From: Musa acuminata AAA Group
Taxonomy: Eukaryota; Streptophyta; Magnoliopsida; Zingiberales; Musaceae
Reading direction: 5' to 3'
DNA length: 64,000 nt
NCBI RefSeq assembly: GCF_036884655.1
Contig: NC_088327.1
Span: 9,643,001 to 9,707,000 of the forward strand
The position numbers were made by a program, and so were the translations under genes. This document shows positions 45,801 to 56,814 of this stretch, in pieces. The notes under the pieces are model-generated. The model had not been told where the DNA came from, did not search any database, and worked only from the letters and a program-made list of their open reading frames with translations. Position 1 is the first letter of the stretch. Each line of letters starts with the position of its first letter.

Positions 45801-48800
45801 CCAGCACTGAACTGACTCCATTGGAGATGTCAGGACCAAGGCTGTTCAATCTCTCATGAAGATTAAACAAGGATATGGTGGGGAGACTAGGATTGGACCA
45901 AGAATCGTTTAACACAGACCTAAGCTCAGGGTAATCTGCCCAATAAGGCTCGAAAATAAGTGATTTAGTTGGCTTGGGGCCAGAGTAAGAATTGGTGCAG
46001 ATCAAAAGAGGGCAATGACCCAATAAAAGGTGTCTTAGATAGAAAACAAAAGCAAAAGGGTTGATGTCTAACCATGACATATTAGCAAGTGCTTTGTCAA
46101 GTCCAACTCCAACAGAAACTCGAGAGTTACCAATCCGATTATTGGACCAAGTAAAGTTCGAACCATGAAAACCCAAATAAGAAAGATTGCAAGTGAACAT
46201 AAAGTCACGGAAAGAAGTAATTGAATTATTTAATTGAAATGGCCTGCTCCCCTTCCTTTCCTTGGGGTGGACAATACAATTGAAATCTCCACAAAGAAAC
46301 CAAGGTAAAGAATCCAAATCAAGCGATGAAAGACCAGACCAAAGCGAGTTGTGTAAACTAGGAATAGGACTGGCGTAAATAGCAGAGAGGAGCCACAAAG
46401 ATTTACCTTGTTCTTCCAGTAAGAAGTGCATAATTGGGTATCCATACTCGCAGTGCCTGCTCTTAGTTTGTCAAGTTTCCAAGAAACAATTATACGTCCT
46501 GATCTACCGCGGGCTAGAGAAGCTGCTCCCTCCTAGTCACGGCTGAGTCTGCTTATGAATTTCTGGCTGGCCTCCATGTTCAAGTGAGTCTCTAGAAGTA
46601 CAACATGACTAATATACATGGATTTAATTAAATACAACAAATGATTGAGGCAACACATTTGTGAGCCCCTCTACAATTCCAACTCAACACATTCATGAGG
46701 GAGATGGAGAGGACATGGCTAAGGACCTGCTGCAATCTGTAGAAACAATTTTGGTGGATTCGGATTTCTTTTTTCTTACTTTTGTGCTTAGAGAAAGAAG
46801 AAATAGGAAGAGATCCTTCAGAGGGGTGGATCAGGCTTTGGGACCTGGCTTCTGAGGAAGATGGGACCATTCTAGATCATCACCATCTAGGATGAAGTCC
46901 CCTTGATCTTCATTTGCTTGCTCTGCTGCTTTTGGAAAGCTTGGGTTACCTTGTGTACAAGGCTGTTGAAAAGCCCTTCTTCAGGATTGCTCAAATGAGG
47001 GGTGTCTTCGGTCTTCGTAGGACGTTGAATGAGAAGGATCAATCGGTAGGGACCTGCAGAAGAAACTTGCCATGTTCTTGCAGGAATGGAATAGAAGGTG
47101 GAGAGGCCAAATGTGTTAGCGAATGGTAGGGAAGGGAGAGGAGTTAGGAAACGGGACAGATTGGAGATGAAGATATTTATCATAGCAGAAGGGGATGATT
47201 GTGATAAATATCTTGCCATGTTCTTGCAGGAATGGAATAGAAGGTGGAGAGGCCAAATGTGTTAGCGAATGGTAGGGAAGGGAGAGGAGTTAGGAAACGG
47301 GACAGATTGGAGATGAAGATATTTATCATAGCAGAAGGGGATGATTGTGATAAATATCTTGCCATGTTCTTGCAGGAATGGAATAGAAGGTGGAGAGGTC
47401 AAATGTGTTAGCGAATGGTAGGGAAGGGAGAGGAGTTAGGAAACTGGACAGATTGGAGATGAAGGTATTTATCACAGCAGAAGGGGATGATTGTGATATC
47501 ATAGAGGTGTATTTAATGAATATCTTATGACCAGAGTATTATATCAAGGTTCAACTTTAAGTCCTTTATTTTTGACATTTGTAATAGACCTTCATAAATT
47601 TTAGAGTTTGCTAATGATATTCTTTTGATTGATGAGAATATGAGTAATTATAAAATCATGGAGATAATTGTTAGAAATTAAAGGTTTTATGTAACACCCC
47701 TGAATAGTCCCACATCGAAAGTGGGCAGGATTAAGATTGACTTATAAGGGTCTGATGAGTATACTATTATCAACTTCAGCTTAAGCATTTTGGTCAGTGG
47801 TTTAGACCAAACGAAGTTGATATGCTAGTTAGCCCATCAGGCTCGAGTCTTAATATTTGGTATCAGAGCCGACCTAGCATTTGGGCATGGTGAGGGGGCT
47901 CGAGTAGGAAAGAGCTACCCGTAGACGGAGTCAGAGGACTCGTCACGGCGTGGAGCCACCACTGGGCTACGCCTCACATGCACTATGCTAGTGTTTGATC
48001 TGGGTTATGTTGGGGCTTGACGAGGACGTCAAGCCTTTGAGTGGGGGTGATTGGAACACCCCTGATTAGTCCCACATCGAAAGTGGGCAGGATTAAGATT
48101 GACTTAGGGTCTGATGAGTGTACTATTATCAACTTCAGCTTAAGCATTTTGGTCAGTGGTTTAGACCAAACGAAGTTGATAGGCTAGTTAGCCCATCAGG
48201 CTCGAGTCTTAATATTTTAAATTAAATAGGACTCGATATTAAGTACGAGGCTTTAAATACCAGTTTCATAAAAACATCAATTGCTGGTTGGATTATTACA
48301 TTGTCAAGTTACCTGTGATATTTCGACGTATACCACCCATATGTAGAGCGGTATCAAATTGCATGGATTGTTATCAAGTGCTTGGTCGGGTTGACAAGTA
48401 TCAAGTTTTGTGTATTAGTTTGATTCTATTATAAACCATGTCTGATTATATGAAATACATTTTTAGCAATCCTAGAAAGGAATTAAGAGTTGCATCTAAA
48501 ATAGACAATAAGTCTGTGTAAGCAAAAAAAAAGTTATAGTGTATCTATTCTCAACAAAAAAGACAGATTGATGAAATTATATTTCATAAACCAAACTGTA
48601 CGGAAAAAGAGAGTGGGTAGTTGTAGTTTTGTATGATTGTTATGTGTTCCTTAGATTAAAAAGAAAAACTTTATTGGATAGTTGTAAGGCTAGCCATGCC
48701 TCATAGTGATATTTTGACATCTATGAAACAACAAATACAAAAAGTTATAACTAAAAAAGATATTCATTCTTCTATATAAGATCGAATGAGTATCCATACA

Positions 48801-51800
48801 AAATGGTGTGGCTTTTTGTAGAAAAAGAGACATATATACCTTCCAATGAGGATTAGTTTCAGAGTGATTCGGCTAGCAACCTAAAGATGGATCGGACGAA
48901 TTGCTTGGTCTAATTTGGAGGTAGGGTCATTGCCTAGTAGTCCTACCTAACTAGGCTTACCACTCGGTTTTAATAGTTCAAAATCTACCACTCAGTACCC
49001 CTATAATTTATTTTATTTGTTTTACAGTTGCCTTTCCTTTTTTTTCTTTTTCTTTAATATTATCTTCCATGTAAAACTAAACCCTTTCTTTCTCTCTCCC
49101 TCTCTTTGCTACTTCTGCTCGATCCGTCATATTATCACTGCTGCTTGGCTGCCTACAGCTTCCATCCCACTGCATCACCACTTGCCCACCATCTGGTTCG
49201 CACTTCCTCCTTCGCTGTTGGTATATCTCATTTTTTTCCTCCTCTGCTTCTCTTCTTTCCTTTCCCTGGTTCTCCTTCACTTGCTCCGCTCCCCCTCCTC
49301 TCCCTTTGGTTAGTGTTGACCAGATGGTATTGTTGGTATGTACCAGGATTGGTATGAGTCTAGTATATAGATTCAAAACCCGCATTCTAGTTATGGAGAC
49401 AAGAAAATTTTCCAAGAAACTGTAAAAAAAATACAGTTGCTTTTAATTTAGCTAGGATTTTTCCTTATATGATGCTCAGTATCAGGAAAATATTCAAGTC
49501 ACCGGCCTAAATAGTTGGGACATTGACATCTTGTTCTTGTTGTTGTGATAGAAGATATAAGCAAGTCCTTTATAAAATTAATTTTGGAGGCTAAAAGTTA
49601 AAACTAGGGTGTGCGATCAGTGAGCACAGTTCCATCCTAGAAAGAGCAGCTGTGTAAAGTTTGAATTTATGAAAAAAAAATTAGTTCAGTAAAGTAACAA
49701 GCTAGTTTTTAACAGGATACTGGACTTTTTGTAGAAAATTAAACAAAGCCCAGAACACTGGACATTAGTCACATTATGTCCATCCTAATGAGATTTTCCT
49801 TGCACTAAAGTAATAAGCTAGTCTTTAATAGGATATTCGACTTTCTGTAGAAGATTAAACAAAGCCCAGAACATTGGACATTAGTGACATTCTGTCTATC
49901 CTAACAAGATTTTCCTTACAAATTCAATTTTCATGATTTTGGAAATGGTGTATTGGTTTTGCAGCTGGCTGGCATGGGAAGACAACTTTCAGATTGCGTT
50001 TTTGAATCAAATATTTAGGTTTACATCAATCTTTTACTCATTGAAGGTGAGCTACCTCTTCTACATTTCTTGATTTACAATTCGATTATGGAGAATGTGA
50101 AACTTTGATGAGGACCTATATGACATTTGGAATTACTTATGCCTCTAGAAACTAGAACTGTCTTTAAGAGCTATTTGTAATTTTCCTAGCATCCACACAT
50201 AAATGATGAACTTCTGGAACAGATTGTGCAGATTCTCAGGGGCAGTCCAAATTTCGTTGTAGCATTTGTTGCAATTCCACTGGTCTGTTTTGTTCATCCA
50301 GCACTTGGCCTGATTGTATTGCTTATATCTCATGCTTTCCAGTGTCATGCTGCTCTGTGCAGGTATTTCTTTGAAGCAGCTCTCAATACCTGTTTGATCA
50401 AGTTGTTATCATCTTCATTTTAGTGTTGCTTTTTCATTCCTAAAACATTATATTCCATCCATCAATAACTGCATCAGTTTTTGCTTATTAACAACTTATT
50501 CTACTTTCTTTGTTAATGTAATGTTTTTATTACTTGCCCTTGCTTTCCTTTTAATTTATTTACTGTGGACAATGCAGAAACTCATTGTTATTGGTGCATT
50601 GTAATTGCATCTGAAACAAGTTCTATTAACTTCCCAATTTCTAAGTTTTGTGTGTCAATGGTGTAAAGGAGACTGTTGATCTTTCTTTCTTAACTATTTT
50701 ACACAAGTGTACACTTAACCAAAGCTAATGGGTACTTTTGAGAACTGGATAGCTTTGTCCTGCTCAGTGCATCAATGCTCTGCTGCAACTTCAGTTTTTC
50801 TGTCTCAAATTTGGTAGTGTTCTGCAAGTTATGACTTCGGTTGTTCTCTAACTTTATGCTGTTTCATTCTTCTATGAAATTACAGAACTAATACAGGATA
50901 ATTGTGAAAGAAAAGGAGCATGTCAACAACATCTTACTAGTTGTTCCAAGTAGAATAGGTGAATTCAAATAATGAAGTCCTTGTTTAGGTAGGACGTAGG
51001 AGTACTAAATTTTTTGATCAACAAGCACCAAGATCATAACATGATATGCAGTAATTACTCCTTGTGAGTAAATTTTTGGAACCTAGAACATTGGAACCTA
51101 GAACCATTTAAATGCCCAGAATAACTAACTAGTATGTTAGCTAATAAAGTAATGAGCTCTAGTAGAGGTCATTCAGGTCATTCTTTTCTTTCTTTGCAAT
51201 TTCAGGAATTCCAGGTCTTCATACTGCATGCAATAAAGCTTTGAGAGAGAAAAGAAAAATGTCTACCCAAATAAAGGTCTTTGGCCTTCCAAAGCATTTT
51301 CACTATGTACTTGAGTATTTCCTCTAGTACGTCATTAATTCTCCTCTCTTAGTCCATACTTAATCAAATGGTCTGATGCTCATACATATCCATGTAGTAA
51401 CAAGGTCAAGCTTTTTGTGTCCGTAAGATTTTGTTCTCGAGTATTTTGTTGACCTGATATCTCCCTAATATTTTTTTTTTGCTTTATTTTCATTCTAACA
51501 AACCTGGACACATCAAGGAACTTCATGGTTATAAGCCCCAAGCTGCTCTTTGGCCACCAATTTTCGGCATTTGTTAGATATTGTGTGAGTCATTTACAAT
51601 CAGTTTTTGCCCCTCTTTAAAGTTGACAGAGAACAGAAATAGCTATTAATTGATATTGTGGTTAGGTTGAAGAAAGCAAAATAAATTCTTAGACAAACAC
51701 CTATTTGGCAAGAGCTAAAGCAAGATTTAGAATGAGATCCTCCTAGGGGTCCTGCATCAAAGGTTCCAAAGCTGGTCCTCTTGTTAAAACTTCCTAGGAG

Positions 51801-54433
51801 CATGTAAAACTAGACTTGTAAATAGATTGGATATAATCCAGTCAGATCCAAAATCTGATCTGATATAGGTGGTTCTTGATGGACATTTTAATACAATGTT
51901 TCAATCCACTTATTCAATTATAATCAGATTGGATACGACATCAGCCCCATCGTATAATAGATCCAATCAACTTATTGTTTACGTGCACCAAAATGAGTAG
52001 ATTGGATATTTCATAATTGGATATTTCATAATAGATCTGATATAGGTGGTTCTTGATGGACATTTTAATACAATGTTTCAATCCACTTTTTAGAATAAAA
52101 AAAGTCTCAAAACCTCCCATGCAAGAAAGAATTTCTGTTGACATTGACATGTCCTCTATTCTTTCGGTTTACATTTGATCATCTTCTTATAATAAGTTCC
52201 TTGATCTTTGTTACTTCCATTGGATATACGACTACCAGTGGACAAAGTATCTTTCCCAGATTTATTAATTGTTTCAACTTCATCTGTGGCTTACACCTTC
52301 CAAAAATATTAATTACTTAACAAAAAAAAGGGCATTTCTTTTGTATCATTGCCCCTAATTTTGCCCACTAAGATGAGTTTTATTTGATCTTTGAAGGAAG
52401 GATATTGCATTTCTCTATGTATTGTTTGACTTTTCACTATTAAGGTCTGAGTTTATTTTTGTTCAACATTAGCAAAAGTCCACCCATGTGGATTAGTGGA
52501 ATATCATGATCTTTGATATCATGTAGCTTTCTCATTGAACACTTGAACACCTCATTTCATTTACTGTCTCGTGGACCCTTATTCATTTTCACTGATATTT
52601 CCTTTTTTAATTCTCTCAAATAGTTCTTTTTGTCTTTATGACCTTTGAACACTCCATTTCATTTATTATTCCATGGACCCTTATTCAATTTTACTGATGT
52701 TTCTTTTTTTGTTTTTCATTCTCTCAAATAGTTCTTTTTGTCTTTATGACCTTGCTATCGTATTGATACTCTTTTATATGGTTTCTCTGGTTATCATTCT
52801 AAGAGTTTATTTCATTCTTGTAACAGTTTTTTGACGGCTTCTTTACGCAGCCATGCTCAAAGAAGGGAATTCTCTGGCTCAGGAACCAATTGCAAGCCTT
52901 TTTTGCTATCCAAATGTGGAACAACTGATGATTTTGATTCACTGCTTCCTGTCGATGAAATCTCTCCAACTAGCCCAAACACAGTGAAAAGCTTTGGTGA
53001 CAGTCAACTAGAATTTTTCAATTACCAGCACAGCATATTGATCTTGCATCTTCTTGCTACACTGATGTTTCTACCATCACTAGTTGCCTGGTTGCAGGTA
53101 TGGGATCTCATAGTTCTTTTCTAGCTACTGATTGGCATCTCATTGTCTTAAAAATTTCGTGAAAAATTAACTGAGAAGGATTGCCTACTTGAACTTACCA
53201 TTATGCTAGCACAACAGTGAACTTTTCATTTTTAACTCTTAAAAGTTTTGAATTTGCCAGGACATGCATTGCAATTTACATGACAGACATGTCAGGTTTC
53301 TTCTAGATTGTTTTCTTCTGTGAAAATTTCCGTGCATTAAGCTTAAGTTGCAACACAATATAAATCACCAAGAGTCCCTTGGTCTTTGCTGGGAAGCTAC
53401 ACCTAATTATCTAATAATATATATTTTTTAATGTTTTCTCTTAATTCCACATGTCTACCTCAACATATCTATCTCAACGATCCATAAAGTATTACTGAAC
53501 TAAAAATTTTCTTATATATTTTTTCTTTCAATTTAAATTTTAAAGTACCCAATGATTATACAAAACTCCTGATGCCCTCTCCATTTTAACTACCCATTTT
53601 TACTCATTGAATAGTAAATCTCTTCATTTTGTTGAATTACCATTCCAAGATATCTAAAATTTTATTTATCAAAATTTATTGTTCATTTGACTTAATTATA
53701 TTCTTAGGTTTACTCCTTGTATTAATTACTAAGATTGTATATCTCATATATTCAGTCTTAGCTTTACATAATCTATACCCTTTAGTTTCTTAGGATTATT
53801 TTTATTACTCAAAGTAGAATTAGTTTCATGTAAGCGCTCATCAAGTAATACAAATATATCAGCAAATAAGATACATCAAGCAGAGGTCTATCTTATATAT
53901 GACTAGAAAGTTCATCCATTTTTTAGCTTGTATATGTTTTTTATTAACAAGAATAGTCTCGTGGCTTCTCTTATGCTATTATAATGTTTTGTAGTTTATA
54001 CTTGCTTATATTTTTCATCATATGAAGTTTCTTTTGGCTTGTCAAAGATTTACTTGTTCTCTCCTGCATCTCTTATATTTCTCAACATTTGTTCCAGAGA
54101 ATTGGGATGGGCCAGAGCTTCCCTTGGCTTATCGATTCTGTTCTATGCATGGGTGTCATTCTGCATGGTCTTTGTGGATCGAGGCCAGATGTGAACTCTA
54201 TTTATTTGCCCTTACAGGGCAGTCATGGTCGCGAAGTTGGCTTTGGCCTTGTGTATTTTCTTGCTGGGTATTTTACTTTCTTGAACACCCTTGTTTCGAC
54301 CCCTTACAGAGCATTCTACGCCATGGCGGCTATAGGAACCATATCTTGCATTTTGAAGAGTATTGATAAAAGGAATAGAGAAAGAGGAGACATTCATTCT
54401 AGAAGTAGGCGGAGACATTCTCATAAACACTAA
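27863..54433 (+). CDS. PGAP1: GPI inositol-deacylase, PGAP1/Bst1 family
   Basis: Eighteen exons: 27863-28153, 30485-30736, 31642-31832, 31926-32097, 32624-32761, 32838-33027, 34453-34598, 35063-35245, 35452-35562, 36368-36487, 36612-36759, 39183-39346, 39471-39557, 39954-40282, 49965-50046, 50223-50362, 52827-53097 and 54098-54433. The spliced length is 3351 nt (1116 residues), in frame throughout and matching the plant family. The enzyme removes the inositol acyl chain from GPI-anchored proteins in the ER, which is needed for their export. An N-terminal membrane anchor (about residues 8-28) is followed by FHEGWKK-like and VLFIPGNGGS motifs and the serine-hydrolase elbow VGHSMGG (nucleophile about Ser214). 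Exons 14-18 encode several hydrophobic membrane spans (for example VCFVHPALGLIVLL). Intron 1 uses a GC donor (CAG|GCGAGC); the other junctions are GT-AG. Intron 14 is 9.7 kb and full of retroelements. Confidence 0.93.
37169..37516. repeat. 174-bp tandem duplication in PGAP1 intron 11
   Basis: CCTTGGAGAATTGTCATAAG starts at 37169 and 37343. Both copies run through GGTTGCACA, GGTATCATAAA and ACCAATCAACACATTCAAAA with about 10% differences and a small indel. No coding function is evident. Confidence 0.85.
38573..38636 (-). repeat. RTE-type LINE 3'-end remnant (minus strand)
   Basis: AAGGACAACAACAATAATAA followed by TGTCCCAATTATTTGGGATTGGCTA is the reverse complement of the conserved plant RTE 3' terminus with its TTG-rich tail. 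It lies in PGAP1 intron 11. I cannot read an open reading frame upstream of it on the minus strand. Confidence 0.55.
38854..39099. repeat. 123-bp tandem duplication in PGAP1 intron 11
   Basis: AAAAACTACAATTTTT starts at 38854 and 38977. Both copies continue with ATGTGTTATGACAGACTTAT or a close variant, then GATTGGTCAG and GTTTGAGGTTGGTCT. They differ by small deletions and about 10% substitutions. Confidence 0.85.
41319..41330. repeat. LINE target-site duplication, left copy
   Basis: TCATAGAGGTGT, identical to 47499-47510. It directly precedes the poly-T run (poly-A of the minus-strand LINE). Confidence 0.85.
43292..44720 (-). repeat. Five tandem copies of a ~306-bp reverse-transcriptase segment
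   Basis: GGATTTATCAAT starts at 43292, 43596, 43816, 44122 and 44428, giving units of 304, 220, 306, 306 and about 293 bp. Copies three, four and five are nearly identical; the first is the most diverged and the second lacks about 85 bp. Each unit holds the FADD catalytic block and the ACISSP region of the LINE reverse transcriptase. Since 306 is a multiple of three, the frame is conserved across the best copies even though the whole gene is dead. Confidence 0.9.
45094..45475 (-). repeat. 191-bp tandem duplication inside the LINE
   Basis: CCAATAATGTTTGAAAAATT starts at 45094 and 45285. The two copies are almost identical for the full 191 bp (the same 60-residue plus-strand shadow frame appears twice). 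It lies between the endonuclease and reverse transcriptase parts. Confidence 0.88.
47066..47498 (-). repeat. Three 146-bp tandem repeats at the 5' end of the LINE
   Basis: CTTGCCATGTTCTTGCAGG begins at 47066, 47212 and 47358, an exact 146-bp period; the third unit ends at 47498, the LINE/target-duplication border. The units are nearly identical. 146 is not a multiple of three, so they are unlikely to be coding. They sit where the internal promoter of a LINE would be. Confidence 0.9.
47511..48850 (+). pseudogene. RTE-type reverse transcriptase remnant, split by a TRIM
   Basis: Plus-strand translation gives YQGSTLSPLFLTFVIDL (about 47522), a decayed FA(D)DI..LIDE catalytic block (about 47605-47640) and, after the TRIM, LNRTRY and YMKYIFSNPRKELRVASKID (about 48450-48510). 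These match the RTE-clade order QGSxLSPYLF, FADDIVLIDE, LSRSKTEYM. Many stops and frameshifts. The RTE 3'-end motif at 49503-49548 may be its tail. The TRIM (47690-48214) interrupts it between the LEIKGF and LNRTRY blocks. Confidence 0.65.
47690..48214 (+). mobile_element. TRIM (miniature LTR retrotransposon), 525 bp
   Basis: LTRs at 47690-47855 (166 bp) and 48052-48214 (163 bp) differ by four substitutions and a 3-bp indel. They start TGTAACACCCCTGA / TGGAACACCCCTGA and contain TCCCACATCGAAAGTGG, typical of plant TRIMs. A primer site TGGTATCAGAGCC is at 47858-47870 and a purine tract GAGTGGGGGTGAT precedes the second LTR. TTTTA flanks both ends (47685-47689 and 48215-48219). The 196-bp interior has no coding capacity. 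It must have been moved by another element's enzymes. Confidence 0.9.
48851..49964 (+). other. Right part of PGAP1 intron 14, mixed repeat debris
   Basis: It holds a pyrimidine-rich stretch (49017-49310) with no supported gene, the RTE tail-like motif CCTAAATAGTTGGGACATTG with a TTG-rich end (49503-49548, plus strand), and the 116-bp duplication below. The reading frames here have no family match that I can see. Confidence 0.5.
49690..49921. repeat. 116-bp tandem duplication in PGAP1 intron 14
   Basis: TAAAGTAACAAGCTAG at 49690 recurs as TAAAGTAATAAGCTAG at 49806. Both copies continue through TTAAACAAAGCCCAGAACA and GAGATTTTCCTT/CAAGATTTTCCTT with about 10% substitutions. The second copy ends about 40 bp before exon 15. 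Confidence 0.85.
51857..52095. repeat. Direct repeats of ~57 bp spaced 177 bp in PGAP1 intron 16
   Basis: GATCTGATATAGGTGGTTCT starts at 51857 and 52034 and continues through TTGATGGACATTTTAATACA and AATGTTTCAATCCACTT identically. The intervening sequence contains a short TTGGATATTTCATAA duplicate as well. No transposon ends are visible. Confidence 0.8.
52543..52752. repeat. 102-bp tandem duplication in PGAP1 intron 16
   Basis: TTGAACACCTCATTTCATTT (52543) recurs as TTGAACACTCCATTTCATTT (52645). Both copies end in ATTCTCTCAAATAGTTCTTT and then TTGTCTTTATGACCTT. The second copy ends about 75 bp upstream of exon 17. Confidence 0.85.
53390..53900 (-). pseudogene. RTE-type reverse transcriptase remnant in PGAP1 intron 17
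   Basis: Minus-strand translation in shifting frames gives a decayed FADxxVLL block (about 53850), FRYLGMVIQQNEEI (about 53650), LKWRGHQEFC (about 53580), VEIDMLR-TCGIKRK (about 53470) and LGVAS (about 53405). This is the C-terminal order of plant RTE LINE proteins (FKYLGSIIQ, LKWRSATGVLC, EMRMLRWMCG, KLGVAPI). It is full of stops and frameshifts and no target duplication was found. Confidence 0.65.
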
Positions 54434-55960
54434 CTACCGACTTCCCAATGGTTTGAAAGAAGTATCATATGGTGCGTGCATGTTAGTTGCTTTCTGGATG
54501 GATGTCTGCGGTACAACTTACAGAACAACTAGCTGCCATGGTCATGACACTGTATGAGCTACAATTCCCCCAGTTTTGATGTGGGACAAGAAAGAAGCAG
54601 CATTGTTTTTCTTTTTCTAAATTTTGGGAAGCACATCCATCCATTCCCAAAGTAAGAAATTATCACATGTAATTTGCTGCATTTTCAAAGCAAATTCGAA
54701 TGCGTCATTTTTATAGGCTTTATATGCCAGTTAAGTAATGGAACTTGCTCCAGTCAATTTATTGGTAAGCTTTTTGTATGTGGTACTGAGATCCGTTGTT
54801 GCAAAATGTAATGCTTTTTTAAACCCTTTGCTGTGGTCCCTCCAAAGCGCTTGACAAATTCTTTACTATTCTTCTTTACTGAGTCCAGAATTTTCCATGT
54901 CACCACCTTCAGTATTGCTTTTGTGGTCTTTCTCGCCTTGAGCTTTCTTCAATCGAAGTATGATTTGCTTAATGAAGTTTTGTTTTCCTCCTTTTTTTAT
55001 GCTGTCTTCTGCCCGTTAATAAGGTGCAAATCTTGCAATGCTTACTCATTTTATAGTTCTTAAGAGGAAATCCGTGCAAAGGCAGGCAGGTGCCAAACAT
55101 GCCCTGGATCTAGAATTTTTTGTGAACACAAGTCTTTGTATAAGTGCAATTAGTCAGATGCATCCTTACTCAGGTAACTGAAACTAAATGGTCTCCAAAA
55201 GCTACATCTCATGTTTTCTCCTCCTTTTTTTTTTTTTTTAGCTATGCAAAATGAACATGATCCAATGCAAAACCCATCACCTTATATATTTAAAGCAGGG
55301 GTATGTATTGATCTATCTGATAGATCTAGACATGGATCGTCCTATACCTATAAAGGTACTTAACGTCCAAAGAAGATAAGTCCATTATCCTTTTCTTATT
55401 TAATTTTGTTTATTAAAATGAAATAATTTATATTAGGGCTAATCAAAAGGCTCTAATTTAGGTTTTTTATTTTCTGAAAATTTTTTGATTATTTTTTTAA
55501 AGATTTTTTGGCATACACCTATGTACTAATAATATGATACATCTTCCAACTTAACGCAACTTGCAGATTAAGGTATCTCGATATTGGACACTTTCTGCCA
55601 CAATTAATTGTTCCTCTCTTTTTCGTTGCGTCTTATTATGATGCATAATTAAGAGATTTGATACACCGCAAACGCTATAAATATATGATTCAAATATGGG
55701 TCATGCTTTTAAGACGTAACATAATGTCATATAATATGTTGAGCCGGCTTATTTTATAAAATAATTCTTTAACCAATTTGTATTTTCTTATAAGTAATAT
55801 ATAAAGACTGCATTATAGACGAACCTTTTAATATTGTCTACTTCTTTAAAGCGATAATATACAAATAAGAAAATTAGTTATAATTTTTTTAGAGAAATAT
55901 ATTTTTATTCTTTTAGATCGTGGGTGGTACGAACGAACTCAACCAACCAAAGTCTGACAT
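54434..55960 (+). other. PGAP1 3' UTR and intergenic spacer
   Basis: The first few hundred bases after the stop look like an ordinary 3' UTR (AATGGAACTTGCT, AAAATGTAATG near 54740-54810). From 55230 the DNA is very AT-rich with no reading frame of note. I see no repeat boundary or RNA gene. Confidence 0.5.
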
Positions 55961-56253
55961 GTATTGGGCAAAAAGCGAGCGGTCTACAGTTACGCCAGCG
56001 TCAAAAGTAGTCAGTCGGATTCAACCCTGGAAGAACTAATTGGACGACACGCGTTGTTCCACCTATTGGATGCAAGAAATCCTCCCCCGTCGGTTGATTG
56101 GATGCAAAAGGGCGGCGATGACTTCGCGGGAAGCCGGGGCGAGATAGACTGTTACAGGTATGGATTCATGCCCGAATTCTTGAATTAGGGATTGTGCTTC
56201 GAGATTTGCTACAAGCATCCGAAGAGCGCGGTGGGGAATTCCCATTTCCTAAG

Positions 56254-56256
<3 letters not shown>

Positions 56257-56289
<33 letters not shown>
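56257..56289 (+). repeat. (CT)n microsatellite in the 5' region of the C2-GRAM gene
   Basis: Sixteen and a half CT units. CT/GA tracts are common near plant transcription starts, so this may be in the promoter or 5' leader. A donor-like CAG|GTATGG at about 56157 suggests a leader intron, but its acceptor is not certain. The reading frames through this tract have no support. Confidence 0.85.
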
Positions 56290-56292
<3 letters not shown>

Positions 56293-56814
56293 TATGCCTT
56301 GCGTCGATCTTCGAGGACTCCACGTGGGTTTTCGATGCGAGACGGTCCTTTTTTGTGTACATTAATTCAGTCGTAGCGAGATTTCGATGCGTAAAACGGT
56401 GACGGTAGATGAGCCACCTCGTTCCCATCTTTCTCATGATTCCCAAAAACATTTCTCATTCCAATTCCAACTCGACGCTGCCTTGTGTGGTTCCGCTTTA
56501 TTCTCGCCCCCTTGTCTTTTTTTCCCCGGATATCGGATGCGAAGGCAGGAAAATTAGGGTTCTAGATTCCCCCAATTACTGTTTCATTTTGATTTTATTC
56601 ATTCATTTTGATCGTCTCATTAAGATTCCAATTACTTTTTTTTTATTCTACTGCTAAAAATTTGGATTTCCCTCCCCTCTATTCATGTGAGATCTTTCTG
56701 TCGCTATATCTTGTTTATTCTATCCATTCGTCTTTATGCTTGGAATCCAATTTGTTGTACGTAATCGATTAGTGGTTGGGTTGAATTGTTATTCCTTCCT
56801 GCATATTCTTTAAA

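Larger units (their letters stand above)
41576..46870 (-). pseudogene. LINE ORF2 pseudogene (endonuclease, reverse transcriptase, RNase H)
   Basis: Fragments in order on the minus strand: the endonuclease start NVLSWNCRGAHK (about 46687-46640), more endonuclease with WFLCGDFNCIVHP and GHCPLLI (46431-45769), then reverse transcriptase pieces NYKPIALC (about 44970), SAFLLGRSIHNSIVVAHEL (44962-44720) and the FADD/FSDD catalytic block (first near 43350). A zf-RVT-like piece (42399-42109) and RNase-H-like residues SSLMAETWMIYQGL (about 41690-41650) follow. The active-site core reads LMFADDII in some copies. Internal tandem duplications and frameshifts break it repeatedly, so no functional protein can be made. 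Confidence 0.88.
41331..47498 (-). mobile_element. L1-clade LINE, full-span but inactive, in PGAP1 intron 14
   Basis: A 6168-bp minus-strand insertion. Its 3' end is a poly-A (T run at 41331-41339), and it is bounded by the exact 12-bp duplication TCATAGAGGTGT (41319-41330 and 47499-47510), the mark of target-primed reverse transcription. In minus-strand order come three 146-bp repeats at the 5' end, an ORF2 start with LSWNCRGA, endonuclease, reverse transcriptase, a zf-RVT-like segment and an RNase-H-like segment. ORF1 is almost absent: only about 200 nt lie between the 5' repeats and ORF2. ORF2 carries many stops and frameshifts, so the element is dead. It lies antisense to PGAP1. Confidence 0.9.

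Noticed and set aside
47180..47365. Minus-strand frames starting MARYLSQSSPS, seen twice
   Set aside because: They fall in the 146-bp LINE monomers. The period is not a multiple of three, so the frame is not kept across units; this is better read as 5' non-coding repeat.
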